Of a stretch of 64,000 nucleotides of DNA, positions 17,430-29,534 are shown piece by piece. The stretch spans positions 275,999-339,998 of the forward strand of contig CAXXVV010000015.1 in the NCBI GenBank assembly GCA_963678305.2, written 5' to 3'. The stretch's first letter is position 1; each line of letters begins with the position of its first letter. Made by a program: the position numbers and the translations under genes. Origin of the DNA: G963676655 sp963678305. Its GTDB lineage: Bacteria > Verrucomicrobiota > Lentisphaeria > Victivallales > Victivallaceae. The notes below the pieces were generated by a model. It saw nothing but the letters and a program-made list of their open reading frames with translations. It searched no databases and was not told where the DNA came from.

Positions 17430-18155
17430 ATGAACGCAAAACATGCACTTCGTTTCGTCAGCAGTCTCGTAATCCTGACTGCCGCCGCCGCAAACGCTGC
17501 GGATAAAGAAGCCGCGGACAAAGACTTGAAAACCCTCGTAAAAGGCGCGAAAGACTATCAGGTCGTTTACTCCGTCAATCTTCTTAAAAAAGATCTTATG
17601 AAAGGCGGCAAAGCAACTAATTACGACACAGATAACAGTGCGAAGATCACTGGTAAAATAGCTAAAGTCGGCTACGCCTTGATCCTGAACGGCAAAGATT
17701 ATGCCTTTGTCTCAATGGAGCCGTTTACCGACGATGTCAAAAAAATTGGAGTTCCGGATAAAGCTTCCGGCGCCCGATTCCAGACTAAGGTTAAAAACCT
17801 TACGGTCGAATCAAATGTCAAGGGGGTAGAAAACGGTACTTTCCCTGAAGGCGGCAATATCGAATTCTGGGATTGTAACTATGCCCCTCCGAATGCTGCC
17901 AAGGTCCTAGGCGCCTCCGACAAAACATTTGATTTCGGCGACATTATGTCGACAAAAGCGTCTCCCGGATATGGCTCAATGCAGGTTCATAATTACTCCA
18001 AAAAACAAACCGTGCTGGCCTTCAATAATTTCCGTTCCGGTTCAAGGGATATTGGTATTGGTAACCGGCCGACATCACATCCAGACTGGACTTTTGCGAA
18101 AAACAGTTCAAAGTATAAATCAGCCAAACTCTACGTGCTGGTAAAAACAAAATAA
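17430..18155 (+). CDS. Secreted stand-alone copy of the shared C-terminal module
   Basis: 241 residues: a signal peptide (residues 1-24, LRFVSSLVILTAAAANAA) and little else but the module also found at the C-termini of the proteins at 15180, 18273 and 20630. It is closest to the copy in the 15180 gene (VSMEPFTDDVKKIGVPDKAS, ARFQTKVKNL, NIEFWDCNYAPPNAAKV, SPGYGSMQVHNYSKKQTVLAF, HPDWTFAKNSSKYKSAKLYVL). An AGGAGGT site precedes the ATG. As a free-standing secreted protein it shows the module folds alone; it may bind a surface polymer or the same glycan as the enzymes. I do not recognise it as a named domain. Confidence 0.85.
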   Translation: MNAKHALRFVSSLVILTAAAANAADKEAADKDLKTLVKGAKDYQVVYSVNLLKKDLMKGGKATNYDTDNSAKITGKIAKVGYALILNGKDYAFVSMEPFTDDVKKIGVPDKASGARFQTKVKNLTVESNVKGVENGTFPEGGNIEFWDCNYAPPNAAKVLGASDKTFDFGDIMSTKASPGYGSMQVHNYSKKQTVLAFNNFRSGSRDIGIGNRPTSHPDWTFAKNSSKYKSAKLYVLVKTK

Positions 18156-18168
18156 AATAACCACTGAC

Positions 18169-18210
18169 AACCGACAGCATGATTTAATGTTGTCGGTTGT
18201 TTCCCTTGTT
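18169..18210 (+). terminator. Hairpin terminator after the stand-alone module gene
   Basis: ACAACCGACA pairs with TGTCGGTTGT across an AT-rich loop and is followed by TTTCCCTTGTT, within 55 bases of the stop at 18155. It looks like a Rho-independent terminator with an interrupted T-run. Confidence 0.65.
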
Positions 18211-18272
18211 GATTTTTAAAATGATTTGAGGACGCATAATCGTTTAAATTTTTATTATTAAGGAGGTTGAAA

Positions 18273-20516
18273 ATGCGCGTATTCGGGGGATACGGGATTG
18301 GACATGGTTTTATACTGTTTTTATTATTGGCTTCGGCGCAACTCTATGCCGAAACCAGAACTGTCACGGTTCTTTCAACGTGTGATATTCACGCATCTTT
18401 CGGACCGCGCGGGCCGTCATGGTTGAAACTGGCGTCGCTTGTTCGTGATGAAAGACAAAAAGCGGGGGAACGAAATACTTTGCTTATCGACAGCGGCGAT
18501 AATATGCAGGGAAGCTTTGTTGGCAAGCATTCTGCCGGCGCTGTTGCCGTGAAAATGCTAAACCTGTTGAAATATGACGTGTGGGTTCCGGGTAACCACG
18601 ATTTTGACTTCGGAGTGGATTGTTTATTGAAGCGGGTTTCCGAATTCAAAGGTAGTGCTCTGGCCGGCAACGTTATTTGTTCGCCTCCCTTTTATTCGTT
18701 CAAATTTTTTGAGCGGGGCGGGCTCAAAATCGCGGTAATTGGCTTTGGCTGCTGTGATAAACGCTTTTACAGTCCGGAAGCGTTGACCAGACTTAAATTC
18801 GCGGATTCCGCTAAATATCTAGATCAAACCTTGGCCGAGGTCAAAAAGGGAAGGCCGGATGTGATCATTTTAGTTATACATAACGGCCGATTCGGTAAAA
18901 AGCCTACCGACTTCAAACTGCTGCAACGTTATCCGGATATAAATCTTGTGCTTGGCGGCCATACACACGCGGTTGAACCCGGTGTTTTATCCGGGCGGAC
19001 CTGGTACTTGCAGGCCGGCAGTCATTCCCGTTTTCTCGGTAAAGCGGTAGTTTCATATGATTCCGCAAATAAAAAAGTTACGATCAAATCCGAGATGATG
19101 AAAGTTACTCCCGGCACAAAGGTCGATCCGCAATTAGCCCGTGAGGTGAATGGTTTATTGAAGGCTGCGGATAAAGACGCAAGGGCGGTAGCCGGATATA
19201 ATTCGCTCGAGTTGACGATTCCAGGAAACCGGATGCAGCCGTCCGGGATCAGTACTTTATTCTCAATGGCGATTGCCGGAGCAGCGAAGACTGATGCCGC
19301 TTTTTACGGCACGCCGCCGGGCAGGGCGAAACTTGCAAAAGGGAAAGTAACCGGAAGCAATATTTTTCGCCTGACTCCTTATCCGAACACGGTTTGTACA
19401 ATGAGCTTGAATCGTGACCAGATAGCCGGAATTATTCAAGAGCAATATAAAAGATTTCGTCAGACCAGAGAATTTCTACATCCTTTCGGTCTGAGCTTGA
19501 AGGTTGATAACAAAGGCGGGTTGATTGGGAGCCCTGTTTTGAAAAACGGCAAAGAGCTAACCGGCAGTAACAGGGTCAAGGTTGCGTTCAGTAGCGGGGC
19601 GCTTTCCGGGGCAGTTGCCGGATGGGCATATCTCCAGTCTCTGGTGAATGACAAAAATTGTGATTTTCGCGATACGGGCATAAGAGTTGACAAAGCTTTG
19701 TTTGACTATATTAAATCTCACTCTCCGCTTAATATAAGTCCGGCTGGAGATATAAAGAATGTCGGAACGGACCCGGTGGCGGTGAAAAAAACTAAGAAGG
19801 CAAAAAAAGCGACGGCAGTAAAAAAAGCGGCTTTTCCTTCGCGCCCGACCGGTCGTAAATCAACAATTGACGTAGCAAAATACCTTCCGGCGGAAGCGAA
19901 TGGTTATCAACTGGTGTATCAGTTCAACCCGACGAACCCGGTGATGAAAAACGGTAAAAATGATATTGTGTATGACGTTGATAATTCAAATCAAGTGAAA
20001 GGCCCTTTCAAAAAACTGGCCTACCTGCTGGTTCTGCTTAATAAAAACGGGCAGGTCGAATATGCATATGTTTCAATGGACCCGTTTACCGATGACGTAA
20101 AGAAGATTGGCGTTCCGGTCAAAGCCTCCGGCGCCCGGTTCCAGCAGATGGTTAAGAACTGCAGAGTGATCAGCAATGTTGACGGAGTAAAAAACGGGGA
20201 GTATCCGGATGGATGCAATATTGAATTTTGTGATTGTAACTATACAGCCGTGAATGCTGCTAAAGTGCCAAACGCCTCTGACAAGTTTTTTGACTTCGGC
20301 GATACTTTTGACAAGAACAAATCCCCAGGGTACGGCTCGATGCAGATTCATAACTATAAGGAAAAACAGTCCATTATCTGTTTTAATAAATTTCATGGAC
20401 GCGGCAAAGCCGATGTCGGTATTGGCAATAGTAAAGGGAGAGCCCGGGATTGGACTTTTTCCGCCAACGCCAGGAATTGTAAAGACGGAGTCATGGTTGT
20501 TCTCGTTAAAAAATAA
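18273..20516 (+). CDS. 5'-nucleotidase/UshA-like metallophosphoesterase with C-terminal shared module
   Basis: 747 residues from the ATG at 18273, 6 bases after AAGGAGG; a TTG at 18267 is less likely. Signal peptide (GFILFLLLASAQLYA). The metallophosphoesterase domain shows STCDIH, DSGDNMQGS, PGNHDFDFG, IHNGRFG and GGHTHAVEPG in the UshA order. A 5'-nucleotidase C-terminal domain follows (about residues 300-500). A Lys/Ala-rich linker (KKTKKAKKATAVKKAA) then joins it to the same ~210-residue module seen in the esterases (VSMDPFTDDVKKIGVPVKAS, NIEFCDCNY, SPGYGSMQIHNY). The enzyme would dephosphorylate nucleotides or related substrates outside the cytoplasm. The first motif reads DIH rather than DLH or DNH, a mild variant. 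Confidence 0.88.
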   Translation: MRVFGGYGIGHGFILFLLLASAQLYAETRTVTVLSTCDIHASFGPRGPSWLKLASLVRDERQKAGERNTLLIDSGDNMQGSFVGKHSAGAVAVKMLNLLKYDVWVPGNHDFDFGVDCLLKRVSEFKGSALAGNVICSPPFYSFKFFERGGLKIAVIGFGCCDKRFYSPEALTRLKFADSAKYLDQTLAEVKKGRPDVIILVIHNGRFGKKPTDFKLLQRYPDINLVLGGHTHAVEPGVLSGRTWYLQAGSHSRFLGKAVVSYDSANKKVTIKSEMMKVTPGTKVDPQLAREVNGLLKAADKDARAVAGYNSLELTIPGNRMQPSGISTLFSMAIAGAAKTDAAFYGTPPGRAKLAKGKVTGSNIFRLTPYPNTVCTMSLNRDQIAGIIQEQYKRFRQTREFLHPFGLSLKVDNKGGLIGSPVLKNGKELTGSNRVKVAFSSGALSGAVAGWAYLQSLVNDKNCDFRDTGIRVDKALFDYIKSHSPLNISPAGDIKNVGTDPVAVKKTKKAKKATAVKKAAFPSRPTGRKSTIDVAKYLPAEANGYQLVYQFNPTNPVMKNGKNDIVYDVDNSNQVKGPFKKLAYLLVLLNKNGQVEYAYVSMDPFTDDVKKIGVPVKASGARFQQMVKNCRVISNVDGVKNGEYPDGCNIEFCDCNYTAVNAAKVPNASDKFFDFGDTFDKNKSPGYGSMQIHNYKEKQSIICFNKFHGRGKADVGIGNSKGRARDWTFSANARNCKDGVMVVLVKK

Positions 20517-20629
20517 AACATTTTTTGTCGTCGAAACGACGGGTTGAATTTAATCTTTGATTAATATAAAATTAAGTCAAAGTCATAGTGTTTCTATTGA
20601 CTTTAAAAAACAAGAAAGGAAGCAGGATT

Positions 20630-22885
<2,256 letters not shown>

Positions 22886-22911
22886 TTATTAAACCTGGAT
22901 CAAAACATTCC

Positions 22912-22944
22912 GGCCCGAAGTTGAAAACTTCGGGCCTTTTTCTG
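22912..22944 (+). terminator. Rho-independent terminator after the module-gene cluster
   Basis: A perfect 11-bp stem GGCCCGAAGTT / AACTTCGGGCC with a GAA loop, followed by TTTTTCTG, 27 bases after the esterase stop. Confidence 0.95.
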
Positions 22945-23312
22945 TAATTGTTGAGGATTCGAAATTTTATAATAAAAAAGAAATTCTGCAAAGCAGTATA
23001 ATGGAACCGCCACCTTGGTGGACGCGATTCAACGGCGGAACGTTGATCGCCGCAGGCGAAATTCAGCGAAGCGCGTTGGCGAATTTGTTCGCCGTAGTGT
23101 AATTCATTTCATCCGTAGCGATGTGGTTGGAAAAGCGATTTGAGCTTTTTCAATTACGTTTGAGCGTAGGATGCAAGCAGGATATGCCTCGCAAAAAAAT
23201 AATGCATGACCTTTTTCTTTTTCAAAACTTGGAATGTGAGAGTTTATAATTTGCATCCGAAAAACTTTGGTGTTATTCTTCCTTGTTAGTATACGACATG
23301 ATCATTTCAATA
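22945..23312. repeat. Gene-free stretch with GC-rich hairpin repeats
   Basis: Between the terminator and MITE copy B there is no supportable gene. From about 22990 to 23170 there is a run of small hairpins (CCGCCACCTTGGTGG; AACGGCGGAACGTT; GCGAAGCGCGTTGGCGAA). They are similar in style to the GGCGAAGCC / CTGGCGGAACGCCAG element at 52521 and 57593. Confidence 0.4.
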
Positions 23313-23490
23313 GACTCATGCGAATTATGAATTGCACCACGGAGAACACGGAGACAACAACGTGAGCGCGAGCATTGCGCAGAGCAAACACTGAGAAGTG
23401 TTTAAGTTTTCAGCTAAAGCTGAAAAATAAAAAAACTTTTTCGTGACTTTTCGTGTTTTTCGTGGTTAATACTTGCATTTGCATGACTCA
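23313..23490 (+). repeat. MITE-like dispersed element, copy B
   Basis: Same order of parts as copies A and C: GACTCATGCGAA end, TGCACC, a TTTTCAGC...GCTGAAAA hairpin, the CTTTTTCGTGAC / TTTTCGTG words, then TTGCATTTGCATGACTCA. In this copy the CATGAAGAA segment is replaced by ACACGGAG words and by the nested GCGCGAGCATTGCGC unit (23357-23388). It ends 33 bp before the 23523 gene. Confidence 0.65.
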
Positions 23491-23522
23491 TGTTTTTTTC
23501 AAAATAAGGAGAACTACTTAAA

Positions 23523-24098
23523 ATGGATAACCATCCGAAACCGCCGAATTTATATAAACAGCCATCTGGTCAAAACGTCTATAACCAGCCGGTCAATCAG
23601 TATGCTAAGCCCGGCGGTGGAAGCCGTCAGGACCTTAAACCGCTTTATATTCTGCTGATCGGATGCGGATCTATTGTTGTTGTTTTCATTATTGTCGTTG
23701 TTGTTTTGTTTGCCTGGCTGCTTTCCGGACCTGAGGGAGGAGTTAAATTATCCAATGAAATTGATCCTTACGCGACGAAATATCTGAAAGACCACAAGAT
23801 GCTCAATGACAAGGAGAAAGTCATTGCGTATCATGACGCAACCGTGTCAATGGATGGAACAGAAGCGACCATTTTGACTGACAGCCGGATTCTTTCGCAC
23901 CGTGACGGTAAAACAACCGCCATCAAACTTGGAGACATTGATGATATCCAGCATACAAAAGAGGGTATCCTGGGCGATGTTTATGTCATTACCGCCAAAG
24001 ACGGACGATGTATAAAAGTCGAGATTGCCCCTTTGAATTCCGCTGATGCGTTTACCAAAGTGTTAATGAACTCATGGAACAAAGCCAAAAAGAAATAA
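23523..24098 (+). CDS. Single-pass membrane protein with PH-like C-terminal domain
   Basis: 191 residues. Residues 1-40 are a Pro/Gln/Asn-rich cytoplasmic tail (PKPPNLYKQPSGQNVYNQPV). Residues ~42-66 form one strong membrane helix (LYILLIGCGSIVVVFIIVVV, then VLFAWLL). Residues ~90-190 are a compact beta-rich domain (EKVIAYHDATVSMDGTEATI, TDSRILSHRDGKTTAIKLGD, ADAFTKVLMNSW) with the pattern of bacterial PH (bPH) domains. A similar PH-like tail is seen in the 9431-9943 protein, and both genes sit just downstream of MITE copies. AAGGAG precedes the ATG. Function unknown. Confidence 0.7.
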   Translation: MDNHPKPPNLYKQPSGQNVYNQPVNQYAKPGGGSRQDLKPLYILLIGCGSIVVVFIIVVVVLFAWLLSGPEGGVKLSNEIDPYATKYLKDHKMLNDKEKVIAYHDATVSMDGTEATILTDSRILSHRDGKTTAIKLGDIDDIQHTKEGILGDVYVITAKDGRCIKVEIAPLNSADAFTKVLMNSWNKAKKK

Positions 24099-24249
24099 CA
24101 TTGATTTCTTCATATCTAAGACATTATGAGGAAGATACATGTGGGTGGTTTAAGATAAAAAACATGTTTGACAATCAATTTTCCTGCAATATTTTTAATA
24201 ATCATCATGTTCTATCTCAAGTTAAAAATAAATCATTCAGGAGGGGTAT

Positions 24250-25095
24250 ATGAAATTTAATGGTATTTTAGTTGCAATATTTGCCCTATTACTTATGGCT
24301 GTACAGGGAAGGGCATCGATCCATGCTTCAAAGCAGCTCAAAATAGATTTTACCAACTCCACAGATACAATCCAAAAGGCTACATGGTCGGAGCCAGACA
24401 AACTTACCGTGACTAAAAACGGACTTGGCTGGGACAGTGAAAAAACTTCCGCTCGTGATGGATGGATTAAGACCAGGCCTGTTGCAATCGGTTTGTCCTG
24501 GCGTCCGCCATATTGGGTGTCCATTCGCGTTGCAATCCACCCGTTACCTGCGAAATTGACTTTGAATAGCGGACAGCAAAGCACGCCATACGCAGGAGAC
24601 ATGTATGTTCGTTACTCGCCGGACCTTAAGCATTGGTCATCATGGCAGGTATTACAGCATGCAAAATCACAAAGTATTGAAGAAAAGCAGAACCCCGGCA
24701 GGCTGTTTTGTGGAAAAATTAAAGTTCCATATGTAGAAAGAGATGAATACATTAAGTTGCTGCAAGAGTACTCCAAAAGAGATGTTCCATGGAAAAGCGA
24801 TGAGGAATCCGCCGTTCGCTGGATTCTCTCAAACAAGCCTGAATTTTTCTTCCGACACCTTCCGTTCATTGGATATATTGAGTTTATGTTTGAGGAGCAA
24901 TTCTATGGTTCTCAGCGACTCAAGTCTTTCAAGGCGGATATATCGTACGGGATGAGTGGAATGCATCTTGATCCAAAGGATAAAAAAGTCTATAATCAAC
25001 GTGATATTCCATGGCGATTCCGGGCGGATATAACAACAAAACCCAGGGTAAATCATTCTAAAGTATCAATAAGAAAGAGCAGGACAAGTCACTAA
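24250..25095 (+). CDS. Secreted hypothetical protein
   Basis: 281 residues with a signal peptide (KFNGILVAIFALLLMAVQGRA) and a strong GGAGGGG site. The mature part is beta-rich in the first half (SWRPPYWVSIRVAIHPLPAK, GDMYVRYSPDLKHWSSWQVL, which resembles sialidase/exo-glycosidase-like beta-propeller phrasing) and mixed in the second. No motif I can name. It converges with the two minus-strand secreted genes at 25150-27488. Its AT-rich composition differs from the GC-richer enzyme genes upstream. Confidence 0.65.
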   Translation: MKFNGILVAIFALLLMAVQGRASIHASKQLKIDFTNSTDTIQKATWSEPDKLTVTKNGLGWDSEKTSARDGWIKTRPVAIGLSWRPPYWVSIRVAIHPLPAKLTLNSGQQSTPYAGDMYVRYSPDLKHWSSWQVLQHAKSQSIEEKQNPGRLFCGKIKVPYVERDEYIKLLQEYSKRDVPWKSDEESAVRWILSNKPEFFFRHLPFIGYIEFMFEEQFYGSQRLKSFKADISYGMSGMHLDPKDKKVYNQRDIPWRFRADITTKPRVNHSKVSIRKSRTSH

Positions 25096-25149
25096 TAGCA
25101 GCCGGTCACCATAAATTCATGAATAATTCAAGTTAATTTTCCATGATAA

Positions 25150-26286
25150 TTACTCACAAATAGTTTGCCAGGTTCTGAACCACCTTTTCTTTTTTATGTA
25201 TTCACTGAGATTTAAGATGTCATGAAGATTTTTATTTTTGCGGTAATTTTCAGGAGCTTCTGCCGGAACGTATACCCCTCTGAAACATCTGCCGTCATCT
25301 AGTGAGATACTAATTTTTTGTGAATGAGTGGTGCTGACAAATTTCACCGGTCCAGACTCAAGAATCCGAATAATTTCAGCAGTCTTAATAACTTTCGCGT
25401 CTTTCCAGTCTGGATGTATTTTCGCTGTCGGGGGACCTCCAATTGATAACATTTTTCTTCGGTCAGACCATAGGATAAACCTTCCAAAACCATTGCATTC
25501 TTCAAATGTTATCTTATTTATTCTGTCATATAATATCAGTTGTGCATGATGAATCCGTTCAATGCGTCCACCGGTTTTGAGCCAGGAAAAAATATATAAA
25601 CTTTTATTACAAATAAAACAAATTTTCGTTAAGGAATTATTTTCTGCGTATGTATCAATTTTCTGTATTTTACCAAAGTGTTTTATTTGCATCTTATAAA
25701 AATCTTTCCACAGACCTTTTATTTTTGCATCTCTTTCAGAAAAACGATAATCTGTTTTTTGAGGCAATGTTTCGGGTACTTTATGAGGATTTTGAGTAAT
25801 CTTTCTATAGTTCAGTGGAACGTGTTTATCATACCATGCTTTGACCGCATTTAACGCTTGTATGTTGTACCTGTACTCTGGAAATCCTTTTGGAGAATCG
25901 TAAACAACCACCTTCCCGTAACCGTTTGTAATCCACTCTCCTTTTGAGTCTTTTAAAATATGGAACGCCCACCTTTTTTTTACTGCATTACTCCTGTATG
26001 AAACGGTCATTACTTTATGAGCATCATTGGATTTCTCTATTTTTTGAGGATTGCACATGCCAATTTGTTTTGTTGATTTAAAAAGCTCAACAAAGGTGTG
26101 TCGACCAATTTTTACGTTATAGGTAATTACCTTTGTTCTCGTTCCCGGATGAGGTTCGTTTGGAACATTTATCTGAATCTTAGCCGGATTTGGCAGTTCC
26201 TTATATGCTCTGCCTTGTTCTTCAGTTATACAGAGAACAGATTGATAACAGCAGAATATGAAACACATTGTGGACAGAATTTTCAT
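25150..26286 (-). CDS. Secreted hypothetical protein
   Basis: 378 residues from the ATG at 26286 (AGAGGA site); an ATG 21 bases upstream would precede the signal peptide (KILSTMCFIFCCYQSVLC). Cysteines at the cleavage zone leave open a lipoprotein. The mature protein is basic with many aromatic residues (NIQALNAVKAWYDKHVPLNY, GLWKDFYKMQIKHFGKIQKI) and no recognised domain. It follows the 26310-27488 gene with a 23-bp gap, so both are probably one operon. Confidence 0.6.
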   Translation of the reverse strand: MKILSTMCFIFCCYQSVLCITEEQGRAYKELPNPAKIQINVPNEPHPGTRTKVITYNVKIGRHTFVELFKSTKQIGMCNPQKIEKSNDAHKVMTVSYRSNAVKKRWAFHILKDSKGEWITNGYGKVVVYDSPKGFPEYRYNIQALNAVKAWYDKHVPLNYRKITQNPHKVPETLPQKTDYRFSERDAKIKGLWKDFYKMQIKHFGKIQKIDTYAENNSLTKICFICNKSLYIFSWLKTGGRIERIHHAQLILYDRINKITFEECNGFGRFILWSDRRKMLSIGGPPTAKIHPDWKDAKVIKTAEIIRILESGPVKFVSTTHSQKISISLDDGRCFRGVYVPAEAPENYRKNKNLHDILNLSEYIKKKRWFRTWQTICE

Positions 26287-26309
26287 AATATTATTTCCTC
26301 TTACCATAA

Positions 26310-27488
26310 TTAGTTATTAAGACTCAATTGGGTACGAGCAAGTGATGTTGGTACGTCAGACATGGCTTGCCCCTTTTCTCGAATGTAATATTCTGCATTC
26401 AACTGTCTATTCGAGAAATAAATTTTCTTTACTTGTATTCTATCCCCAAGAAATTTATGGGCGATACTTTTGCCATTTTTAAACAGAACTAAATAGATAA
26501 AATAACCTGAACCTCCGCAATTGTCAGTGATGACAGCTCCGATATAGCTCGGATAGATTCCGCTCCTGCGAGCGGAATCAAGCGTGACTTTATTGTAATT
26601 ACCAAGTTTTTTGCATTCATATCTGCCATTAACCAGTTTTATTGGTTTCCCCTTTTCTGATTTAATGAAGTCAATGCTGAAACCGTCAATGGACTTAACC
26701 TTAATGTCATTATTTAATGAATATTCATTCACTTGTATATGAAATCTATCGGCATTCCAGCAATCTATGAAGAATACTATCTTTTCATCGAGCTTGAATT
26801 CTTTTGTAACTGTTTTTATTTTCGATGACGAAATCTCAAGTTTATGATTGCCGGTAGAGATTTTATAGGAGAAATAATCTGTTATGAAAGGTTCTTTGGG
26901 TTTGAAGATTTGACTTATCAAAGTTTTACCGTCAAGTTTTATTTTAATGTCAACATCTTGTTTCTTATAATTTACGTTCCCTATATAAATACGAAGGTTG
27001 TCCTGTGGTTTGTCTAAATCACCTAGTACATAAATTATTTCTTTCGCTAAAGGACTTTTTTCTCCAAATGCAAAGACATTATAAAATTGCTTTTCATTAT
27101 TGAATCTGCATATGAAATCAAAGGACTTCCAATACGCATGTTTACTGGTCTGCATCATTAATCGCTGATGCATTTCTGTTGCATTTTCCAAAATAACAGT
27201 CCAAATAAATCCATTTGCTTTGGGTCCCTCCTTTTTAAAATATTTCCCGTATTCCTTTCCGCCTTTACCTAGACCCCGGACATTAAATATTTTAGTTTTA
27301 TATTTCACATATAATATGTTAGAGTTCCGCTTGTCATAGATAAAATGAGCCTTAATCTTTTTCTTTGCCAAAAAATTGCGAATAGCCTTTTCCGCTTTTG
27401 TCAGTGCTAACGGAACCGATGTCTCTGTTGTATAGGCATTGTTTAAAACAGTAAAGAGTACCGGCAGTAATAAAACAAATTTTTTCAT
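26310..27488 (-). CDS. Secreted hypothetical protein
   Basis: 392 residues, signal peptide (KKFVLLLPVLFTVLNNAYT), GGAGGAAT site just before the ATG. The N-terminal part (ALTKAEKAIRNFLAKKKIKA) is helical; the rest is rich in short beta strands with many Lys/Asn, including KLDGKTLISQIF and GSGYFIYLVLFKNGKSIAHK, consistent with Ig-like or beta-sandwich folds. No catalytic motif recognised. First gene of a two-gene minus-strand unit. Confidence 0.6.
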   Translation of the reverse strand: MKKFVLLLPVLFTVLNNAYTTETSVPLALTKAEKAIRNFLAKKKIKAHFIYDKRNSNILYVKYKTKIFNVRGLGKGGKEYGKYFKKEGPKANGFIWTVILENATEMHQRLMMQTSKHAYWKSFDFICRFNNEKQFYNVFAFGEKSPLAKEIIYVLGDLDKPQDNLRIYIGNVNYKKQDVDIKIKLDGKTLISQIFKPKEPFITDYFSYKISTGNHKLEISSSKIKTVTKEFKLDEKIVFFIDCWNADRFHIQVNEYSLNNDIKVKSIDGFSIDFIKSEKGKPIKLVNGRYECKKLGNYNKVTLDSARRSGIYPSYIGAVITDNCGGSGYFIYLVLFKNGKSIAHKFLGDRIQVKKIYFSNRQLNAEYYIREKGQAMSDVPTSLARTQLSLNN

Positions 27489-27872
27489 TTATTCCTCCAC
27501 GTAATAATTCAATATATTCCCGATTGACAGTCATTGCAAATGATGTAAGGATATCCCTCTATTCTGTCAACGTCTTTAAAATCAATAAACGACCTTAAAA
27601 ACTCTTTGCGGGTTGACCCTGCTTCATAGAGGTGCATCTATTCGATGTAATACTACAGGTAAGTCAAGATTTTTCACCGGAATCAGTATAAGGCATCTAC
27701 CGGATTCCTGATGGGTGAATATATTCGCTAATACTTGATTATATTCATTGAAATGCAAAAAAATACAAAATTTTCAATATTTATCAATGTATAACTGGAT
27801 TTTTCAAAAATGAAGATATATATTGTAGGTATTATCATATATTGTCAATTAATTCAGAACGGCTTTCGGATA
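27489..27872. other. Gene-free stretch upstream of the 26310-27488 operon
   Basis: AT-rich. An imperfect inverted repeat (CACCGGAATC near 27677 and GATTCCTGATGGGTG near 27703) could be a terminator or operator. Otherwise I see nothing specific. Confidence 0.3.
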
Positions 27873-28247
27873 ATGATCAGGAATATATATATAACAACCA
27901 TTTTAATCTGCTGGGCGCTTATACTATGCGCTATACGGCCGAATGTTATGGAGGTGCGTGCGAGCAGGAGCCAGGCGGAACTGGTTTCCCGGAACACCTC
28001 TGAATGTTCCAGTATTACCGAACCGTTTATTCTGTTCGACGACAGTGAACTCTACAATGAATTGGAAGAGGACACCTGCAGAATCGGTAATAAAACTGTA
28101 TTTTTACCTTCCAAATTCCACCGCCCTGATAATTGGGGCATAAACATATTTCTTTCTCAATTTGCTAAATGTAATTCAAGACCAGTGGAACAGCGTAATA
28201 ATTATGTTATATTGCCCTGTCTCCGTTCGGTCGTTCTCCGTACATAA
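27873..28247 (+). CDS. Uncertain small ORF, possible exported protein
   Basis: 124 codons from the ATG at 27873 (an in-frame ATG at 27810 also exists). The N-terminus could be a signal or anchor (RNIYITTILICWALILCAIR); the rest has no recognised motif (FDDSELYNELEEDTCRIG). There is no strong ribosome-binding site and the downstream region is gene-poor, so this may be a remnant rather than a working gene. Confidence 0.3.
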   Translation: MIRNIYITTILICWALILCAIRPNVMEVRASRSQAELVSRNTSECSSITEPFILFDDSELYNELEEDTCRIGNKTVFLPSKFHRPDNWGINIFLSQFAKCNSRPVEQRNNYVILPCLRSVVLRT

Positions 28248-28607
28248 GAATTCCTGACAAAGTCTGCTTTGGCCCGGCAAGAATCAACTTGCCTGTTCCA
28301 TGGTGGATATGGATACGAATACGGAAACAATCTTATACTCACAAACTCAGCCGAATACTGATTTCGAATGATTGAGCTTATTCGCATAGCTGCATAATTC
28401 AGTTTTTCGGGTTGTGGTTGCCGGGACGGTAATCGCAGCAGGCAGACTGGCTTGCATAAAAGAAACTGCAATAGACATTTTTTGTCTGAACAATTGCCAG
28501 CCAGACTCAAAGAGATAAGCCCGTACAGATCTATCCATTACTTTTGCTTCAATTCTATCCCCAAAAAACAATTACAGCAAACAGCAATAAGTTTAGGAAA
28601 ACATACC
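28248..28607. other. Gene-free stretch before the EIIA-CBS gene
   Basis: About 360 bases with no supportable gene and no repeat family that I recognise. It probably holds the promoter of the 28608-30845 operon. Confidence 0.3.
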
Positions 28608-29519
28608 ATGCACTTAATTAAACATTTAGATAAAAACTCCATCATTACCGGAATCGAACCCCAAAACAAAAGTCATTTACTGGAAATGATGGTTGATGCC
28701 GTTATCTGCAATCCGGCCTTGCAAGGCTACTCAAAAGAAACTATTCTCAAGGCGGTCCATGCTCGTGAAGCCGAATCGTCAACCAGTCTGGGAGAAGGCT
28801 TCGGCTTCCCTCATGCCAGGTTGCCGCAGTTGCCTTCGATCGCAGTCTCCCTTGCCATATTGAAAGAACCGATCAATTATGATTCGATCGGGCGGCTTCC
28901 CATCAAAATAGCCTGCCTTATCCTGGTTCCTTTAGAGATTCCGACCCTGGCGCTGAAAGTTATGAGCCAGGTCGTCAGGATGTTCCATGACCCGGAATCG
29001 CGGCAGCGTTTGACCGGCTCTTCCACCCGGGAAGATGTGTTCGACTGTATTGCGAATTCGCGGCTCGATCTCGACGTTCCGATTACGGCTCAAGATATCA
29101 TGCGCAGCGAGGTAGTCGGACTTTCTCCTGAAATGCCATTGCGCAAGGTATCGCGGCTGCTTTCCGATAATCATATCTTTGCGGCTCCGGTTATAGACGA
29201 GAACCGCAGGATGCTGGGTGAAATCTCCTGTGAAAATTTGTTCCGTCACGGTATGCCGGATTTCTTTCTGCAACTTAAAACAGTAGCGTTCATCAGTGAA
29301 TTCGACCCGTTTGAAAAATATTTTTACAATGAGGCGCACTCCAAGGCTAAAGACGTGTTGAGTAAAGAATTTTGTACCATCTCCACAAGTACTACTCTAA
29401 TTGAAATCGTCTTTGAACTGGTAGTCAAAGGTCGTCGCACACTTTATGTCCTTGAAGACGAACGACTGGTCGGTGTTATCGACCCGAGCATTGTGCTTGA
29501 CCAGGTCATTAATGTATAA
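28608..29519 (+). CDS. PTS EIIA (Fru/Ntr type) domain fused to CBS domains
   Basis: 303 residues from the ATG at 28608 (AGGAAA site); longer upstream extensions lack homology. Residues ~5-145 are a PTS IIA domain of the fructose/nitrogen type with the phospho-accepting His69 in GFGFPHARLP. Residues ~165-290 form a CBS pair (DIMRSEVVGLSPEMPLRKVS, NHIFAAPVIDENRRMLGEIS, and DVLSKEFCTISTSTTLIEIV, RRTLYVLEDERLVGVID). EIIA-CBS proteins accompany ion transporters, and here the ArsB/NhaD permease follows after 15 bp. It is likely a cytoplasmic regulatory subunit, sensing phosphorylation state and adenine nucleotides. Confidence 0.88.
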   Translation: MHLIKHLDKNSIITGIEPQNKSHLLEMMVDAVICNPALQGYSKETILKAVHAREAESSTSLGEGFGFPHARLPQLPSIAVSLAILKEPINYDSIGRLPIKIACLILVPLEIPTLALKVMSQVVRMFHDPESRQRLTGSSTREDVFDCIANSRLDLDVPITAQDIMRSEVVGLSPEMPLRKVSRLLSDNHIFAAPVIDENRRMLGEISCENLFRHGMPDFFLQLKTVAFISEFDPFEKYFYNEAHSKAKDVLSKEFCTISTSTTLIEIVFELVVKGRRTLYVLEDERLVGVIDPSIVLDQVINV

Positions 29520-29534
29520 GGAAGTTTCCGCAAA